DNA of 64,000 bases from Paenibacillus durus ATCC 35681 (GCF_000993825.1 NZ_CP011114.1:3844001-3908000); one strand, 5' to 3'. Positions 1 to 8,868 are shown, counted from the stretch's first letter. Notes: generated from the letters alone by a model not told the origin. A program made the numbers and translations.

Positions 1-193
1 CCTTGCTTACTGCATTACCGATCTGATCTATCGTAACTCCGCTGTAAACGAGCAAGCCTCCGATAATAACAATGACAATGGCCCATTTCAGCACCGTTTT
101 GACCAAATTGACAACTGCGAACAATAGCACAAGCGCAATGACGATAACAAGCCAATTTTCTCTAATAAACTGCGACCACACCTGAGTATCCAT
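1..193 (-). CDS. small membrane protein, 3' part cut by window edge
   Basis: The visible 64 codons begin MDTQVWSQFI and contain one long hydrophobic stretch from about residue 13 to 48 (LVIVIALVLLFAVV, then a second run AIVIVIIGGLLVY), so this is probably a small integral membrane protein. The ATG at 193 follows a GGAGTG; a GTG one codon upstream is an alternative start. A TATAAT-like -10 lies at 276-271. The reading frame is still open at base 1, so the C-terminus is unknown. I do not recognise the family. Confidence 0.55.
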   Translation of the reverse strand, partial: MDTQVWSQFIRENWLVIVIALVLLFAVVNLVKTVLKWAIVIVIIGGLLVYSGVTIDQIGNAVSK

Positions 194-502
194 CACTCCG
201 GCAACACACTCCTATTACTCATTTGCCCGTGCTTTCCGCCAAATCCGGCAGCATGCCACGGATATTCATTATTATACATGATCATCAGGCTTAATTCATA
301 AATCCGCCAAAGGGATGACAACATTGTAAGCTTTTACGCGGCGGTTCTACCAGCAAAGTAAAAAAAGGCATATGCCGCCCCGCCCTCACGTAAAGTACAA
401 GTAGCGATTGTCCACGCCTTCCAGGGAAGGTGTCTCTTCATTTTTCATTTCTGTCCGCCCTGATCTTTGCAAGCCGGGAGCGGAATTGGAGGTGCAGATT
501 TC

Positions 503-1705
503 TTGAAAACCGCGCTATGGCTGTATCTGTTCTTGTTCCTTGCATACTTTGATCTGCATGCGCAGTATCCCATTCTGACACCCTTTGCTCTCTCGCTGGG
601 CGCCGGACCGGCCTTTATCGGCTGGATGATGGGCATGTATTCGCTCACGCATCTCCCGGGGAATCTGCTCGCCGGTGTGCTAATCGACCGAAAGGGCAGC
701 CGCCGCTATATCGTCTACAGTCTGATCGCGGCGGGAGCGATACTGCTGCTCCAGGCATATGCCCGCCTGCCGTGGCATCTGCTGCTCTTCAGGGCGGCCA
801 GCGGGTTTGCGCTAGCTTTCCTCTCCCCCGCCTGTATGGCGCTGCTCGCTTCGCTGTCGGGCGATTCGGTGAGGCAAGGCAAATATATGTCCGGCCAGGG
901 GATTGTGCATACACTTGCCTCCGTCCTCTCGCCGGCAGCAGGCGCTTTCATCGTGGCCAAAGCCGGCTTCTCCGGCACGTTCCTGAGCCTTGGCTGGCTG
1001 CTGATCGCCACCGGCGTAATGGCATACTTCAGCGTGCCGAAGGCTGCCCGAAAGCTCCCGGCGCAGGCCGTCAGCTCTGCGGCAGTAGACGGCGGCTCCG
1101 CAACCGAAACGCGGCTCTCCCCGAACTCAGGCTCAGTGGTGGCGGTTCCCTTCCGCTACCTCCTGCTGCCGTTCTTCATCGCCTCTGCGCAGGGCGTGCT
1201 CTTCTTCGAGCTTCCCCTTTCCCAGACCCGTAACGGAAGCGACGGTATCCTTTCGACGGGCATCCTGCTCTCACTGCTTAGTCTAGGTGCGCTTATCACG
1301 CTGAGCATGCTGTTTCTGAACCGTCTGTCCGTGCTCTTGCGGATCGGCGCGGCGCTGCTCGGTATGGCGCTCTGCTTCTTCGCACTCGCCGCTATTCCCT
1401 CCATTCCTCCAGCGGTTGTCCTATTTCTGCTCGGCACCGCGAAAGGAGTGCTGTTCCCGGCAATGGCCTCGCTGTTCATCGGCATCAGCGGCCCTGGACG
1501 TATGGGGCGGACTTTCTCGCTGCAGTCGATCGCGACCTCCCTTGGCGCCTTCGCCGGACCCGTCGCTGCCGGACAGCTGCGGGGGATGGTCTCGCCGTAC
1601 TTCATTGCCTTTCTGCTGCTGATGACGGCGCTGCTGCTGCTTCCGTCTTTCGGTTCGGGCAAGCTTTCCGCCTATCATCCGGATTGGAACGGCCGGGCGG
1701 CCTGA
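503..1705 (+). CDS. MFS family transporter
   Basis: A protein of about 400 residues with roughly twelve hydrophobic segments. After the second segment it has the sequence GVLIDRKGSRR, the motif-A loop of the major facilitator superfamily, which supports proton-coupled efflux or uptake across the cytoplasmic membrane. A long charged and polar loop around residues 190-220 divides the two six-helix halves, as is usual for MFS. I chose the TTG at 503 because GGAGGT lies 9 nt upstream; an in-frame ATG at 467 would add a non-hydrophobic leader without a ribosome binding site. The substrate cannot be told from sequence. It appears to be monocistronic. Confidence 0.85.
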   Translation: MKTALWLYLFLFLAYFDLHAQYPILTPFALSLGAGPAFIGWMMGMYSLTHLPGNLLAGVLIDRKGSRRYIVYSLIAAGAILLLQAYARLPWHLLLFRAASGFALAFLSPACMALLASLSGDSVRQGKYMSGQGIVHTLASVLSPAAGAFIVAKAGFSGTFLSLGWLLIATGVMAYFSVPKAARKLPAQAVSSAAVDGGSATETRLSPNSGSVVAVPFRYLLLPFFIASAQGVLFFELPLSQTRNGSDGILSTGILLSLLSLGALITLSMLFLNRLSVLLRIGAALLGMALCFFALAAIPSIPPAVVLFLLGTAKGVLFPAMASLFIGISGPGRMGRTFSLQSIATSLGAFAGPVAAGQLRGMVSPYFIAFLLLMTALLLLPSFGSGKLSAYHPDWNGRAA

Positions 1706-1774
1706 CACGTACACCGCCAGCATTCTCCCCAAAAAGCATGATGTCTGCTTCATATACAATGGGCAGGGATACAA

Positions 1775-1801
1775 ACCCGGTGGATGAATTGACATATAAT
1801 A
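1775..1801 (+). promoter_or_regulatory. putative sigma-K-type promoter for the YjcZ-like gene
   Basis: CATATAATA at 1793-1801 matches the sigma-K -10 form CATANNNTA exactly. An AC dinucleotide (1775-1776) lies 16 bp upstream, as expected for the minimal sigma-K -35. The predicted transcript would start about 35 nt before the small Cys-rich gene. The motif is short, so a chance match is possible. Confidence 0.4.
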
Positions 1802-1844
1802 CCGTGTAGTTAAGAATCCACTGCGAAAGAGAGTTGAACTGTAA

Positions 1845-1955
1845 ATGTCCAATCCTTGCTGTCCTAAACCTATTGTCGCTCCATGTTGCCCTACTTCTGC
1901 CGGCATCATTCTGGTTCTCTTCATTCTGCTGGTTATCATTCTTAAAACTTTCTGA
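1845..1955 (+). CDS. YjcZ-like small sporulation peptide
   Basis: The product is 36 residues. The N-terminus has two Cys-Cys pairs in a Pro-rich context (NPCCPKP and APCCPT), followed by one strongly hydrophobic segment SAGIILVLFILLVIILKTF ending at the stop. This layout, a short polar head then a single C-terminal membrane helix with VLFILLVII, is that of the YjcZ/YrzO-type sporulation peptides of Bacillales. The ribosome binding site is poor (GAGAG, about 13 nt away). A sigma-K-like promoter upstream and a strong terminator 40 nt downstream support a self-contained transcription unit. The paired cysteines are unusual for YjcZ relatives. Confidence 0.6.
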   Translation: MSNPCCPKPIVAPCCPTSAGIILVLFILLVIILKTF

Positions 1956-1996
1956 TAATATCCAGCCGCTTCTCTATCAAAGTGTAAATCTCGCGC

Positions 1997-2034
1997 AATC
2001 ACCCGGACCGCCGCTGGCGTCCGGGTGATTGTTT
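1997..2034 (+). terminator. rho-independent terminator
   Basis: A perfect 12-bp inverted repeat (AATCACCCGGAC at 1997-2008, complement at 2019-2030) with a 10-nt loop, followed by GTTT. It closes the small YjcZ-like unit. Confidence 0.75.
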
Positions 2035-2193
2035 ATGGCAGCGGATATACGACATTTCCCGGGGAATGACTGCAACCCAAACCGCCCTGTTGTTAAATAC
2101 GATAAACGTTAGGTAATATATAGTTAAGCCTGACGCAATCCGGCATTTTGTGCCGTGCGCTTGCACTATTCGGACGGAGGTGACGCCACGATT

Positions 2194-2538
2194 ATGTCTA
2201 TTACTATTATTGTCGAAGGCAAGAATGACCGCAGCCGTTTGCGGCGTCTCCTGAAGCCCGAAGTCGACATTCTGTGCACCTTTGGCACACTCAATACAGT
2301 TAAGCTTGAGACACTGCGCAAGCAAGTCGGAGACAGTGAAGTCTATCTCTATATGGATAACGACAGCTCCGGCAAAAAAATACGCGGCGTTCTGCGCGAC
2401 GCCTTCCCGGACGCAGAGCATATTTACACTCGCCGGGGTTACGCAGGAGTCGAAGGCACTCCCGATGAATACAACATTACACAGCTAGAAAAAGTGGGAT
2501 TGGAAGAATTCATTATCTACCCTGATCCGCTTTTCTAA
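2194..2538 (+). CDS. TOPRIM domain protein (YusF-like)
   Basis: A 114-residue protein that is almost only a TOPRIM fold. It starts with the glutamate-bearing strand SITIIVEGKND, followed by a central acidic motif LYMDNDSSGKK (DxD type), which are the metal-binding residues of primases, topoisomerases and RNase M5-like nucleases. Its size and ending resemble B. subtilis YusF, for which the exact reaction is not established. GGAGG lies 13 nt before the ATG, which is long; an ATT one codon upstream would be better spaced. It converges on the sco gene with a 20-nt gap. Confidence 0.75.
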   Translation: MSITIIVEGKNDRSRLRRLLKPEVDILCTFGTLNTVKLETLRKQVGDSEVYLYMDNDSSGKKIRGVLRDAFPDAEHIYTRRGYAGVEGTPDEYNITQLEKVGLEEFIIYPDPLF

Positions 2539-2558
2539 CAGCCGCATCATGTTCTGCG

Positions 2559-3176
2559 CTACTCACGGGCCAGCTTTTTCACGGCATCAGCCAAAAATTC
2601 CGGCGTAACCTGGTCTGTATCGCTGGCATTATATAGTGCACGCAGACGGTTCTTCCGATCCACAAGGCCGATCAGATTCGCGTGAGCGAAATTGTCCTTG
2701 TTATTTCCGGCAATCAGAATTTTGAAGGAGCCCGCCGCCAAATCCCGAACCTTCTCCTGATCCCCTCGCAGAAAGTACCAGCCTGCATAATCGGCGTGGA
2801 AACGGTCAGCGAATGTCTTGATCGCTTCGCGCGTATCATTCTGCGGATCAAATGAGATCGACAGGAAGGCCGCGTCTTTACCAAAGCTGCCGTCCTTAAT
2901 GAGCAAATCCTGTGCCTGCGACAGAGCGAAAGTCGTAATCGGGCACACATCCGTACACTGGGTAAAAAAGAAATAAACTAACCGCACCTTGCCTTCCGTA
3001 TCGGAAAGCGTAACGGTGTCACCGCTTACATTTTCAAGGGAGAAGTCCTGCACTTCCCCGATAACCGGCAGCTTTCCCGCTTGGAAAGCCCAGGAGCTTA
3101 CGACCAGATAGGCCGCCATGGCCAGCGCAAGCAGCAGCAGAAGCCAAGTCCATTTATACCGCGTCAGGATGTGCAT
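2559..3176 (-). CDS. SCO1/SenC family copper protein
   Basis: A 205-residue membrane-anchored thioredoxin-fold protein. An uncleaved N-terminal helix (about residues 9-30) is followed by the copper-binding CTDVCP motif (CxxxC) and a C-terminal conserved His region (NFAHANLIGLVDR). Family members such as B. subtilis YpmQ deliver copper to the CuA site of cytochrome c oxidase on the outer face of the membrane. It lies 15 nt downstream of ctaB on the same strand, so the pair reads as a cytochrome-oxidase maturation operon: heme O supply plus copper insertion. GGGAG lies 7 nt before the ATG. Confidence 0.9.
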   Translation of the reverse strand: MHILTRYKWTWLLLLLALAMAAYLVVSSWAFQAGKLPVIGEVQDFSLENVSGDTVTLSDTEGKVRLVYFFFTQCTDVCPITTFALSQAQDLLIKDGSFGKDAAFLSISFDPQNDTREAIKTFADRFHADYAGWYFLRGDQEKVRDLAAGSFKILIAGNNKDNFAHANLIGLVDRKNRLRALYNASDTDQVTPEFLADAVKKLARE

Positions 3177-3191
3177 GATCTTCTCCCTTCA

Positions 3192-4130
3192 TTATCCGTG
3201 AATCGTATTGAGCACCAGCGCGATCAGGCTGAGAGTCAAATAATTTATGGAAAAGAAGAAATTTTGCTTCGCCCAGGCATCGTCGTCTTTAGCCTTAAGA
3301 CCCTTGAGCGTAAGATAAAGCCAAGCAAGAGAGAGCCCGGCGGAAACAATCAAATAATAGATGCCGGCATATTCATACGCATACATGAGTACCGAAACCG
3401 GAACGAGCAGCGCGACGTATGGTATCATCTGTATTTTGGTCCGGCGTGTACCTTTCACAACCGGAAGCAGCGGAAATCCCGCATTCCGGTATTCTTCCTT
3501 GCGCCGGATGCCGAGCGCCCAGAAATGAGGGGGCTGCCACAGGAACAGCATCGCGAACAGCAGCCAGGCGCCAAGATCAACCTTGCCCGTCACGGCAACA
3601 TAACCGATTACCGGAGGCATCGCGCCGGAAATCGCGCCGACTGAAGTGCTCCAAGTGGAGGTCCGTTTCAGCCAAAGGGTGTATACTATAACATAGACGA
3701 ACATCCCAACGATTCCGAACAGCCCGGCCAGAATTCCGGAGAAAAGAAACAGCGCGGCCAGGCCCAGCGTGCCAAGTCCCAGAGCGTAAAGCAGAACCGT
3801 ATTCGGCTTAAGCCGTCCGGTCGGCAGTCCGCGCTTCTTGGTCCGTTCCATTTTCATATCCAGATCGCGGTCGAAATAATTATTAAACACACAGGCCGAA
3901 GCCATAACAAGCATGGTGCCGATCAGGGTCAGCAGCAGCTTGCTGTAGTTAACCTCCCAACCGGAAGCCAGCCAGAAGCCGGCAAAGGCGGCAATCAGAT
4001 TCGACCGGATAATGCCCGGTTTGGTAACCGTAATGAAATCGCGCCAACTGGCCCGCTCAGCTTCAGGGGGGAGCTTGGCGGACATAGCCGCAGAATCGGA
4101 AGAGGCTTGATATCTCCATTGATTATTCAC
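3192..4130 (-). CDS. ctaB: heme O synthase (protoheme IX farnesyltransferase)
   Basis: A 312-residue UbiA-family prenyltransferase with about eight membrane helices. The first Asp-rich motif is NNYFDRDLDMKMERT, followed by KKRGLP, both typical of CtaB/CyoE. It transfers a farnesyl group from FPP to protoheme to form heme O for terminal oxidases. The start is a GTG at 4130 with GGAGGA 10 nt upstream; the first 28 residues are polar. It is followed by the Sco gene. No ctaA lies next to it in this window. Confidence 0.93.
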   Translation of the reverse strand: MNNQWRYQASSDSAAMSAKLPPEAERASWRDFITVTKPGIIRSNLIAAFAGFWLASGWEVNYSKLLLTLIGTMLVMASACVFNNYFDRDLDMKMERTKKRGLPTGRLKPNTVLLYALGLGTLGLAALFLFSGILAGLFGIVGMFVYVIVYTLWLKRTSTWSTSVGAISGAMPPVIGYVAVTGKVDLGAWLLFAMLFLWQPPHFWALGIRRKEEYRNAGFPLLPVVKGTRRTKIQMIPYVALLVPVSVLMYAYEYAGIYYLIVSAGLSLAWLYLTLKGLKAKDDDAWAKQNFFFSINYLTLSLIALVLNTIHG

Positions 4131-4389
4131 GTATTTGAGTTCCTCCTTTATGTTCAGTCTGTAAGACAGAACGAACTTGCAAGCCTGTTTATCAGTTCTT
4201 ATTGATAAATTTCAGTCTTCCGCTGTTAACTTTATCATAACAAACCGCAAAATACTTTGACAATCTTTGACTTAGATGTTCATTAATTTGACAACTGCGT
4301 GACGTAAATAATTTTTTCAATATAAATATTAAGATGATAAAATGGGTAGTTATTAATAGAGAACTTCCGTGCAAAGGAGATCTACGCTC

Positions 4390-5394
4390 ATGGATACTGC
4401 TACACACTTCGTTATAGGTTTTGGACTTGCCGGGCTCTCATTCATCGATCCCGCCGTCAGTTCTCAGCCGATGCTGTCAGGCGCCGTTATGCTGGCCACC
4501 GTTATCGGCTCGCAGGCCCCTGATGCCGACACCGTCCTGCGCCTTAAGAGCAACGCGGTGTATATTCGCAATCACAGGGGGATTACGCACTCCCTTCCGT
4601 TTTTACTGCTCTGGCCCGCCTTGATTACCCTTGTGCTCAGTCCGATTTTCGGTCTGAACGATATCCGTTCCATCGGCCATCTTGCCCTCTGGAGCTTCAT
4701 TGCCGTAGCTCTACACGTCTTCACCGATCTGTTCAATACCTACGGCACCCAAGCGGCGCGGCCAATCACCGAACGCTGGATCGCGTGGAACATTATCCAT
4801 ATTTTCGATCCGTTTATTTTCGGCAGCCATGTTGCGGCCATCGCGCTGTGGATCACCGGCATCATTCCCCCGGCGCCCTTGTTCGCCTCGCTGTACAGCA
4901 TCATCGTCCTGTATTATGTTTGGAGGACCGCCGCCTATTTTCGGCTAACCCGCAGCATCAAGGCCAAAGATCTACACCATGAACCCGGGGAGAAATATAT
5001 CCTTATCCCGACGATAACGCCAAGACGGTGGAATGTCGTCAAGACGAGACAGGATGGCAGCTATTATGTCGGCCAGCTTAACTACGGGCGCCTGGAATGG
5101 CTCAAGCACGCGGTCAACTCCCGGCATCCGGCTGTGGAGCGTTCCAAGTCCCATCCGGATATTCAGGCTTTCCTGTACTTCACTTCCTATGCCATCGCCG
5201 AGGTGGAGGAACTGCCTTCAGGTTACATTGTACGCTGGGGGGACGTCCGTTATTTGCACCGGAAGCAATTTCCGTTTGTCGCTGTCCTGGTCATGGATCA
5301 CCAGTATCATGCGCTTCAGACGTATGTAGGCTGGCTCAGCAGCGAGAAGCTCGATGAGCGTTTCGCGATTGAACCCGGCTCGATGAAAGTATAG
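4390..5394 (+). CDS. YfhP-type membrane metal-dependent hydrolase
   Basis: A 334-residue protein of the YdjM/YfhP (DUF457-like, LexA-binding membrane hydrolase) family. The sequence opens MDTATHFVIGFGLAGL and contains HRGITHSLP and DLFNTYGTQAARP, the conserved His/Asp motifs presumed to bind metal. Five or so hydrophobic segments occupy residues 5-200, followed by a soluble C-terminal domain of about 130 residues. AAGGAG lies 9 nt before the ATG at 4390. In B. subtilis yfhP lies near genes of base-excision repair, but its biochemical role is not settled. Confidence 0.85.
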   Translation: MDTATHFVIGFGLAGLSFIDPAVSSQPMLSGAVMLATVIGSQAPDADTVLRLKSNAVYIRNHRGITHSLPFLLLWPALITLVLSPIFGLNDIRSIGHLALWSFIAVALHVFTDLFNTYGTQAARPITERWIAWNIIHIFDPFIFGSHVAAIALWITGIIPPAPLFASLYSIIVLYYVWRTAAYFRLTRSIKAKDLHHEPGEKYILIPTITPRRWNVVKTRQDGSYYVGQLNYGRLEWLKHAVNSRHPAVERSKSHPDIQAFLYFTSYAIAEVEELPSGYIVRWGDVRYLHRKQFPFVAVLVMDHQYHALQTYVGWLSSEKLDERFAIEPGSMKV

Positions 5395-5467
5395 CTGCGG
5401 GCTGCACCCGCGCTGGGTAGCGTCAGGCTAACTGGCTGCTGTCCGGCTCTTTGATTGTCCCTAAAAC

Positions 5468-5498
5468 AAATCCCGGAGCACCCATTGCTCCGGGATTT
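5468..5498. terminator. symmetric hairpin terminator
   Basis: A perfect 13-bp inverted repeat (AAATCCCGGAGCA and its complement) around a 5-nt loop, with AAA on one side and TTT on the other. It follows the YfhP-like gene; the T-run is short. Confidence 0.55.
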
Positions 5499-5635
5499 GC
5501 CGCTTATAGCGCTGACTATGCTCAGAAAAGCTTTAACAGCATCCTAATTCCATAATAATATAGACATATACCCGGCGGCCGCTATTAAATGACCGGAAGC
5601 GGCTTAAATCCGCCGGAAACGAAAGGAGTCATCCC

Positions 5636-5812
5636 TTGAGCAAAGGACTCTCGCTTTGGTTTGCGATTTCTTCCATTCTTTTGCTTGCTGCGGCTTCAAT
5701 CGCCATCAGCTACCGGCTATGGGCCGCACTGCTGTTGGGTGCGCTGTGCGTGCTGTGCGTGCTGAATATCGGCTGGGGATTCATTATCAAAGCCCGCCGT
5801 GAAAGAGAGTGA
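5636..5812 (+). CDS. small two-helix membrane protein
   Basis: A 58-residue product starting at TTG 5636, with AAGGAG 7 nt upstream, an ideal spacing that decides the start. Two hydrophobic helices (LWFAISSILLLAAASIAIS and LWAALLLGALCVLCVL) are joined by a short YR turn and followed by a basic and acidic tail KARRERE. The layout resembles the YlaF/DUF5325 small membrane proteins of Bacillales, but I do not assign it firmly. It is convergent with trpS. Confidence 0.65.
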   Translation: MSKGLSLWFAISSILLLAAASIAISYRLWAALLLGALCVLCVLNIGWGFIIKARRERE

Positions 5813-5877
5813 CAGTCTCCCGCTACTATGTGGCGGCTCAGCGGCTGTACACGGGGCGTAAGCCCTTTACTTTGAAT

Positions 5878-6870
5878 TTACTTTGACCGTGGAGGCAGGA
5901 ATCCCATGCGATCCTTGACTCCTTGGAGTGTTACCGACGCCACGGCACGGGCGCGTTCCGCGCCCGACGCGAGAATATCGGTGATGGCGCCGGAACTGCG
6001 GATTTCATGGTAGCGCTCCTGGAGCGGCTCCAGCGCCGCCACGACGACCTCGGCCAAATCCTTTTTGAAGCCGCCGTACATCTGTCCTTCATAGCGGCCT
6101 GTGATGTCCACAAGTGACAGCCCGGAGCACTCCGCGTAAATGCTCATCAGATTGCTGATTTCCGGCTTGTTCGCCGGGTCGTACACGACTTCGCGTCCGG
6201 AATCCGTAGTGGCCCGGCTGATTTTTTTGCGGATCACGTCCGGGGGATCGAGCAGAGCGATATAGCTGCCGGCATTCGGATTGCTCTTGCTCATTTTCTT
6301 CGTTCCGTCATCCAGCGACATAATCCGGGCGCCGACCTGCGGAATATACGGCTCCGGAATGGTGAAGAACTCACCGTAGCGGTGGTTGAACCGTCCTGCC
6401 AGATCGCGTGTAAGCTCCAGATGCTGCTTCTGGTCTTCGCCTACCGGAACCAGATCCGCGTTGTATACGAGAATGTCGGCGGCCATCAGCGCCGGATACA
6501 CGAATAATCCCGCGCCCACGGTGTCCTTCCCGGATGATTTGTCTTTAAACTGCGTCATCCGCTCCAACTCGCCCATCGAGGTGAGCGTCGTCATCAACCA
6601 GCCCAGCTCGGCATGCTGGGGAACATGCGACTGAAGATATACATTGGAGCGGGCGGGATCAATTCCCGCTGCGATAAACAGCGCGGCAACGGCCTCGGAC
6701 TGTTCGCGCAAGCTGGCCGGCTCCTGCGGTACGGTGACGGCATGCAGGTCAACCACCATGAAATAGCATTCATGCTCCTCTTGAAGCTTGACGAAATTTT
6801 TCATTGCGCCGATGTAGTTGCCGAGCGTCAAGCTGCCGCTGGGCTGTATGCCGGACAGAACTTTTTTCAT
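5878..6870 (-). CDS. trpS: tryptophanyl-tRNA synthetase
   Basis: A 330-residue class I aminoacyl-tRNA synthetase that charges tRNA-Trp. The N-terminal HIGH-equivalent is PSGSLTLGNYIGA and the KMSKS loop is KKMSKSNPN; the GAGLFVYPALMAADIL segment is typical of bacterial TrpRS. The length matches the family. The ATG at 6870 has GGAGG 7-8 nt upstream; a longer in-frame reading to 6918 would begin inside the T-box terminator and is rejected. Expression should be controlled by the T-box leader immediately upstream. Confidence 0.96.
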   Translation of the reverse strand: MKKVLSGIQPSGSLTLGNYIGAMKNFVKLQEEHECYFMVVDLHAVTVPQEPASLREQSEAVAALFIAAGIDPARSNVYLQSHVPQHAELGWLMTTLTSMGELERMTQFKDKSSGKDTVGAGLFVYPALMAADILVYNADLVPVGEDQKQHLELTRDLAGRFNHRYGEFFTIPEPYIPQVGARIMSLDDGTKKMSKSNPNAGSYIALLDPPDVIRKKISRATTDSGREVVYDPANKPEISNLMSIYAECSGLSLVDITGRYEGQMYGGFKKDLAEVVVAALEPLQERYHEIRSSGAITDILASGAERARAVASVTLQGVKDRMGFLPPRSK

Positions 6871-6915
6871 ACTGTAACTCCTCCGATTAAGAATTATGTT
6901 GGTTACAAAAGAACG

Positions 6916-7218
6916 CAAAAAAGCCTCACTCCGAAGGGACGTGAGACCGTGGTGCCACCCTTATTCGCCGCTTGCAACCTTTCCCATGCTTCCCGCCTAT
7001 AAACGGACCGCATAGCGAAATACTGATCGCAGCCTTAAGACATCCTGTAACGGGGACGATCCGGCCGGTCTACCAGGGAATGCTTTCCCGTTCGAGCGCG
7101 GCGCTCAGGGGTCCATTCATCCGGGAGTTATCCTCCGGTTCGCATTATCCACCGGCTTTCTGAAGGCCTCTCTCCCGCCTACTTATCCCCATCATCGCAT
7201 TGACAAACTTAGTTAACT
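6916..7218 (-). ncRNA. T-box leader (tryptophan) of trpS
   Basis: The leader has the T-box core GGGTGGCACCACG at 6960-6948, followed by a terminator hairpin CTCACGTCCC-TTCG-GAGTGAG and GCTTTTTT (6945-6916). Stem I elements (GGGAGAGAGGCC and GAACCGG) occur around 7180-7135. A candidate specifier triplet TGG (7115-7113) sits in the context GAA-TGG-ACC, matching tryptophan. Uncharged tRNA-Trp should stabilise the antiterminator and allow trpS transcription. Confidence 0.88.
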
Positions 7219-7224
7219 GAGTTC

Positions 7225-7253
7225 ATCATAGAACCGGCAAAGAAGTTTGTCAA
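7225..7253 (-). promoter_or_regulatory. sigma-A promoter of the trpS T-box transcript
   Basis: TTGACA (7253-7248), a 17-bp spacer and TATGAT (7230-7225) give a near-consensus housekeeping promoter; transcription should start near 7218. Confidence 0.8.
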
Positions 7254-7340
7254 ATTTTTAACCCCTCGAACATAAATCTGTTATGATAAGATTATCGTGT
7301 TCACATTTTGTATCAAGTGAATGATAAAGGAGCATGGATC

Positions 7341-8318
7341 ATGAAACAGGTGACCAAAGGGCAATGGTGCGGTTATGATACTTATATTTTGCACAGCCGC
7401 GACTTGGAAGTCACGCTGCTGCCGCGTCTTGGCAACAACGTTATCTCCCTGTGGGACCGAAAGGAAAAACGAGAGGTTCTGCGCCGGCCGGAAGAGGCCG
7501 ATCTGGATTTTTATATGCAGAAGCCGTATCACTTCGGCATTCCGCTCTTAATTCCGCCGGGACGTATCTCCAAGGGACAGTTTGAATTTGATGGCGCCCA
7601 TTACCAGTTCGACCGCAACACCGCCGGTGACAATCACATTCACGGCCTGCACCGGACGCAATCCTGGTGTGTCAGCGATATCGAGGAAGATGAAGACGGC
7701 TGCGCGGTGACGACCGAATTCAAGACGACAGACGATGCTCATTGGATGGATCAGCTGCCAGTCCCGCTCAAATTTGAGATGACATTCCGGCTGCAGGACG
7801 CGTCTTTGAAGCAGACCTTGAAGGTGACCCACCTTGGCGGTGAACGGAGTATTCCATTTGGAATCGGCTATCACACCTGGTTCATGATTGACGGTCAGCC
7901 GAAGCGTTGGAGTCTCAAGCTGCCGGTTGAGAGCATCTACGAATTGAACGACCAGCTGCTGCCCACTGGAAAGGTGCTTCCACTCGGCTCACTGGAAGCT
8001 TTGAACGAGGGGATGAACCTGCAGGGCACGAACTTCGACACCGCCCTGCGTATTGGAGAGAAGCGGCCCGTAGAAGCTTTGCTGCTCCGGGATGACGGCT
8101 ATGGGCTGCGTTACCTCGCAGACGAAAGCTATTTCCGCCACTGGGTTATCTATACGAAAGGACCCGCCGACCAATTTCTCTGCGCCGAGCCCTATACATG
8201 GCTGCCGGATGCGCCTAATGTGTCCTCTGATCCTAACTTTACCGGTCTGTTGACGCTTGCTCCCGGACAGAGCCTTGAGCTGACTACTTCAATTGAAATG
8301 ATCTATCCTGAAAATTGA
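7341..8318 (+). CDS. aldose 1-epimerase family protein
   Basis: A 325-residue beta-sandwich mutarotase-like enzyme, interconverting alpha and beta anomers of aldoses in the cytoplasm. Conserved features are HIHGLHRTQSW, the catalytic-type His in IGYHTWFMID and the catalytic Glu region CAEPYTWLPDAPN. AAAGGAG lies 8 nt before ATG 7341. An extended -10 (TGTTATGAT, 7279-7287) is a possible promoter. No sugar operon surrounds it, so the substrate is uncertain; some family members act on phosphosugars. Confidence 0.85.
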   Translation: MKQVTKGQWCGYDTYILHSRDLEVTLLPRLGNNVISLWDRKEKREVLRRPEEADLDFYMQKPYHFGIPLLIPPGRISKGQFEFDGAHYQFDRNTAGDNHIHGLHRTQSWCVSDIEEDEDGCAVTTEFKTTDDAHWMDQLPVPLKFEMTFRLQDASLKQTLKVTHLGGERSIPFGIGYHTWFMIDGQPKRWSLKLPVESIYELNDQLLPTGKVLPLGSLEALNEGMNLQGTNFDTALRIGEKRPVEALLLRDDGYGLRYLADESYFRHWVIYTKGPADQFLCAEPYTWLPDAPNVSSDPNFTGLLTLAPGQSLELTTSIEMIYPEN

Positions 8319-8355
8319 GATTTGCAGCCAATTGAGCATGCTGCGATCATTTGCC

Positions 8356-8397
8356 AAGAGGGCGGCCCGCTGGAACATTCGGACCGCCCTCTTATTT
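8356..8397 (+). terminator. rho-independent terminator
   Basis: The stem AAGAGGGCGG / CCGCCCTCTT, with a 13-nt loop and a trailing TTATTTT, follows the epimerase gene. Confidence 0.8.
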
Positions 8398-8456
8398 TAA
8401 GTTGCAAAGTTCACTTTTTATACACTTATTCCCAGCCTTATAACCTTCTTGCACCA

Positions 8457-8487
8457 TGCATGATTTCACCTCACCGCGCTCATACTA
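8457..8487 (+). promoter_or_regulatory. sigma-G-type promoter of the SASP gene
   Basis: TGCATG (8457-8462), an 18-bp spacer and CATACTA (8481-8487) fit the forespore sigma-G consensus (TGNATA / CATACTA). The position, about 31 nt before the SASP start, fits forespore expression. Confidence 0.65.
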
Positions 8488-8517
8488 TCTCTACCAAGGG
8501 TGAAGGAGGTGACAAAC

Positions 8518-8760
8518 ATGGGTCAAGTAGGTCAAAACCAAGGTCGTAGCGGCCGTTCCAACAACCTGGTCGTTCCTCAAGCAACCGCTGCGCTGCAGCA
8601 ACTGAAATATGAAGCAGCGCAAGAGCTTGGTGTAACAATTCCTCAAGACGGTTATTATGGTAACTACACTTCCCGCGAAACCGGTTCTCTGGGAGGTTAT
8701 ATCACCAAGCGTCTCGTACAGCTGGCAGAGCAGCAACTCTCCGGTCGTACGGGTGTGTAA
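8518..8760 (+). CDS. alpha/beta-type small acid-soluble spore protein
   Basis: The product is 80 residues. The family signatures are the N-terminal helix NLVVPQATAALQQLKYEAAQ, containing the GPR protease cleavage region (YEAAQELG), and the C-terminal DGYYGNYTSRETGSLGGYITKRLV. These proteins coat forespore DNA, giving UV and heat resistance, and are degraded by GPR on germination. GGAGGTGA precedes the ATG by 5 nt. The sigma-G-type promoter and the terminator give a single-gene unit. Confidence 0.97.
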   Translation: MGQVGQNQGRSGRSNNLVVPQATAALQQLKYEAAQELGVTIPQDGYYGNYTSRETGSLGGYITKRLVQLAEQQLSGRTGV

Positions 8761-8817
8761 TGCCTCGTTTATCGCTTTTATTCGGTCCGCCCGCAAGGGC
8801 CGCCGAACAGATTTACA

Positions 8818-8853
8818 GCCCTCCCGCTTCCACAAGGAAGCGCGGGGGTTTTT
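8818..8853 (+). terminator. rho-independent terminator
   Basis: The stem CCCGCTTCC / GGAAGCGCGGG, with an ACAA loop and then GGTTTTT, follows the SASP gene. Confidence 0.8.
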
Positions 8854-8868
8854 CATGGCCCGTACCTG

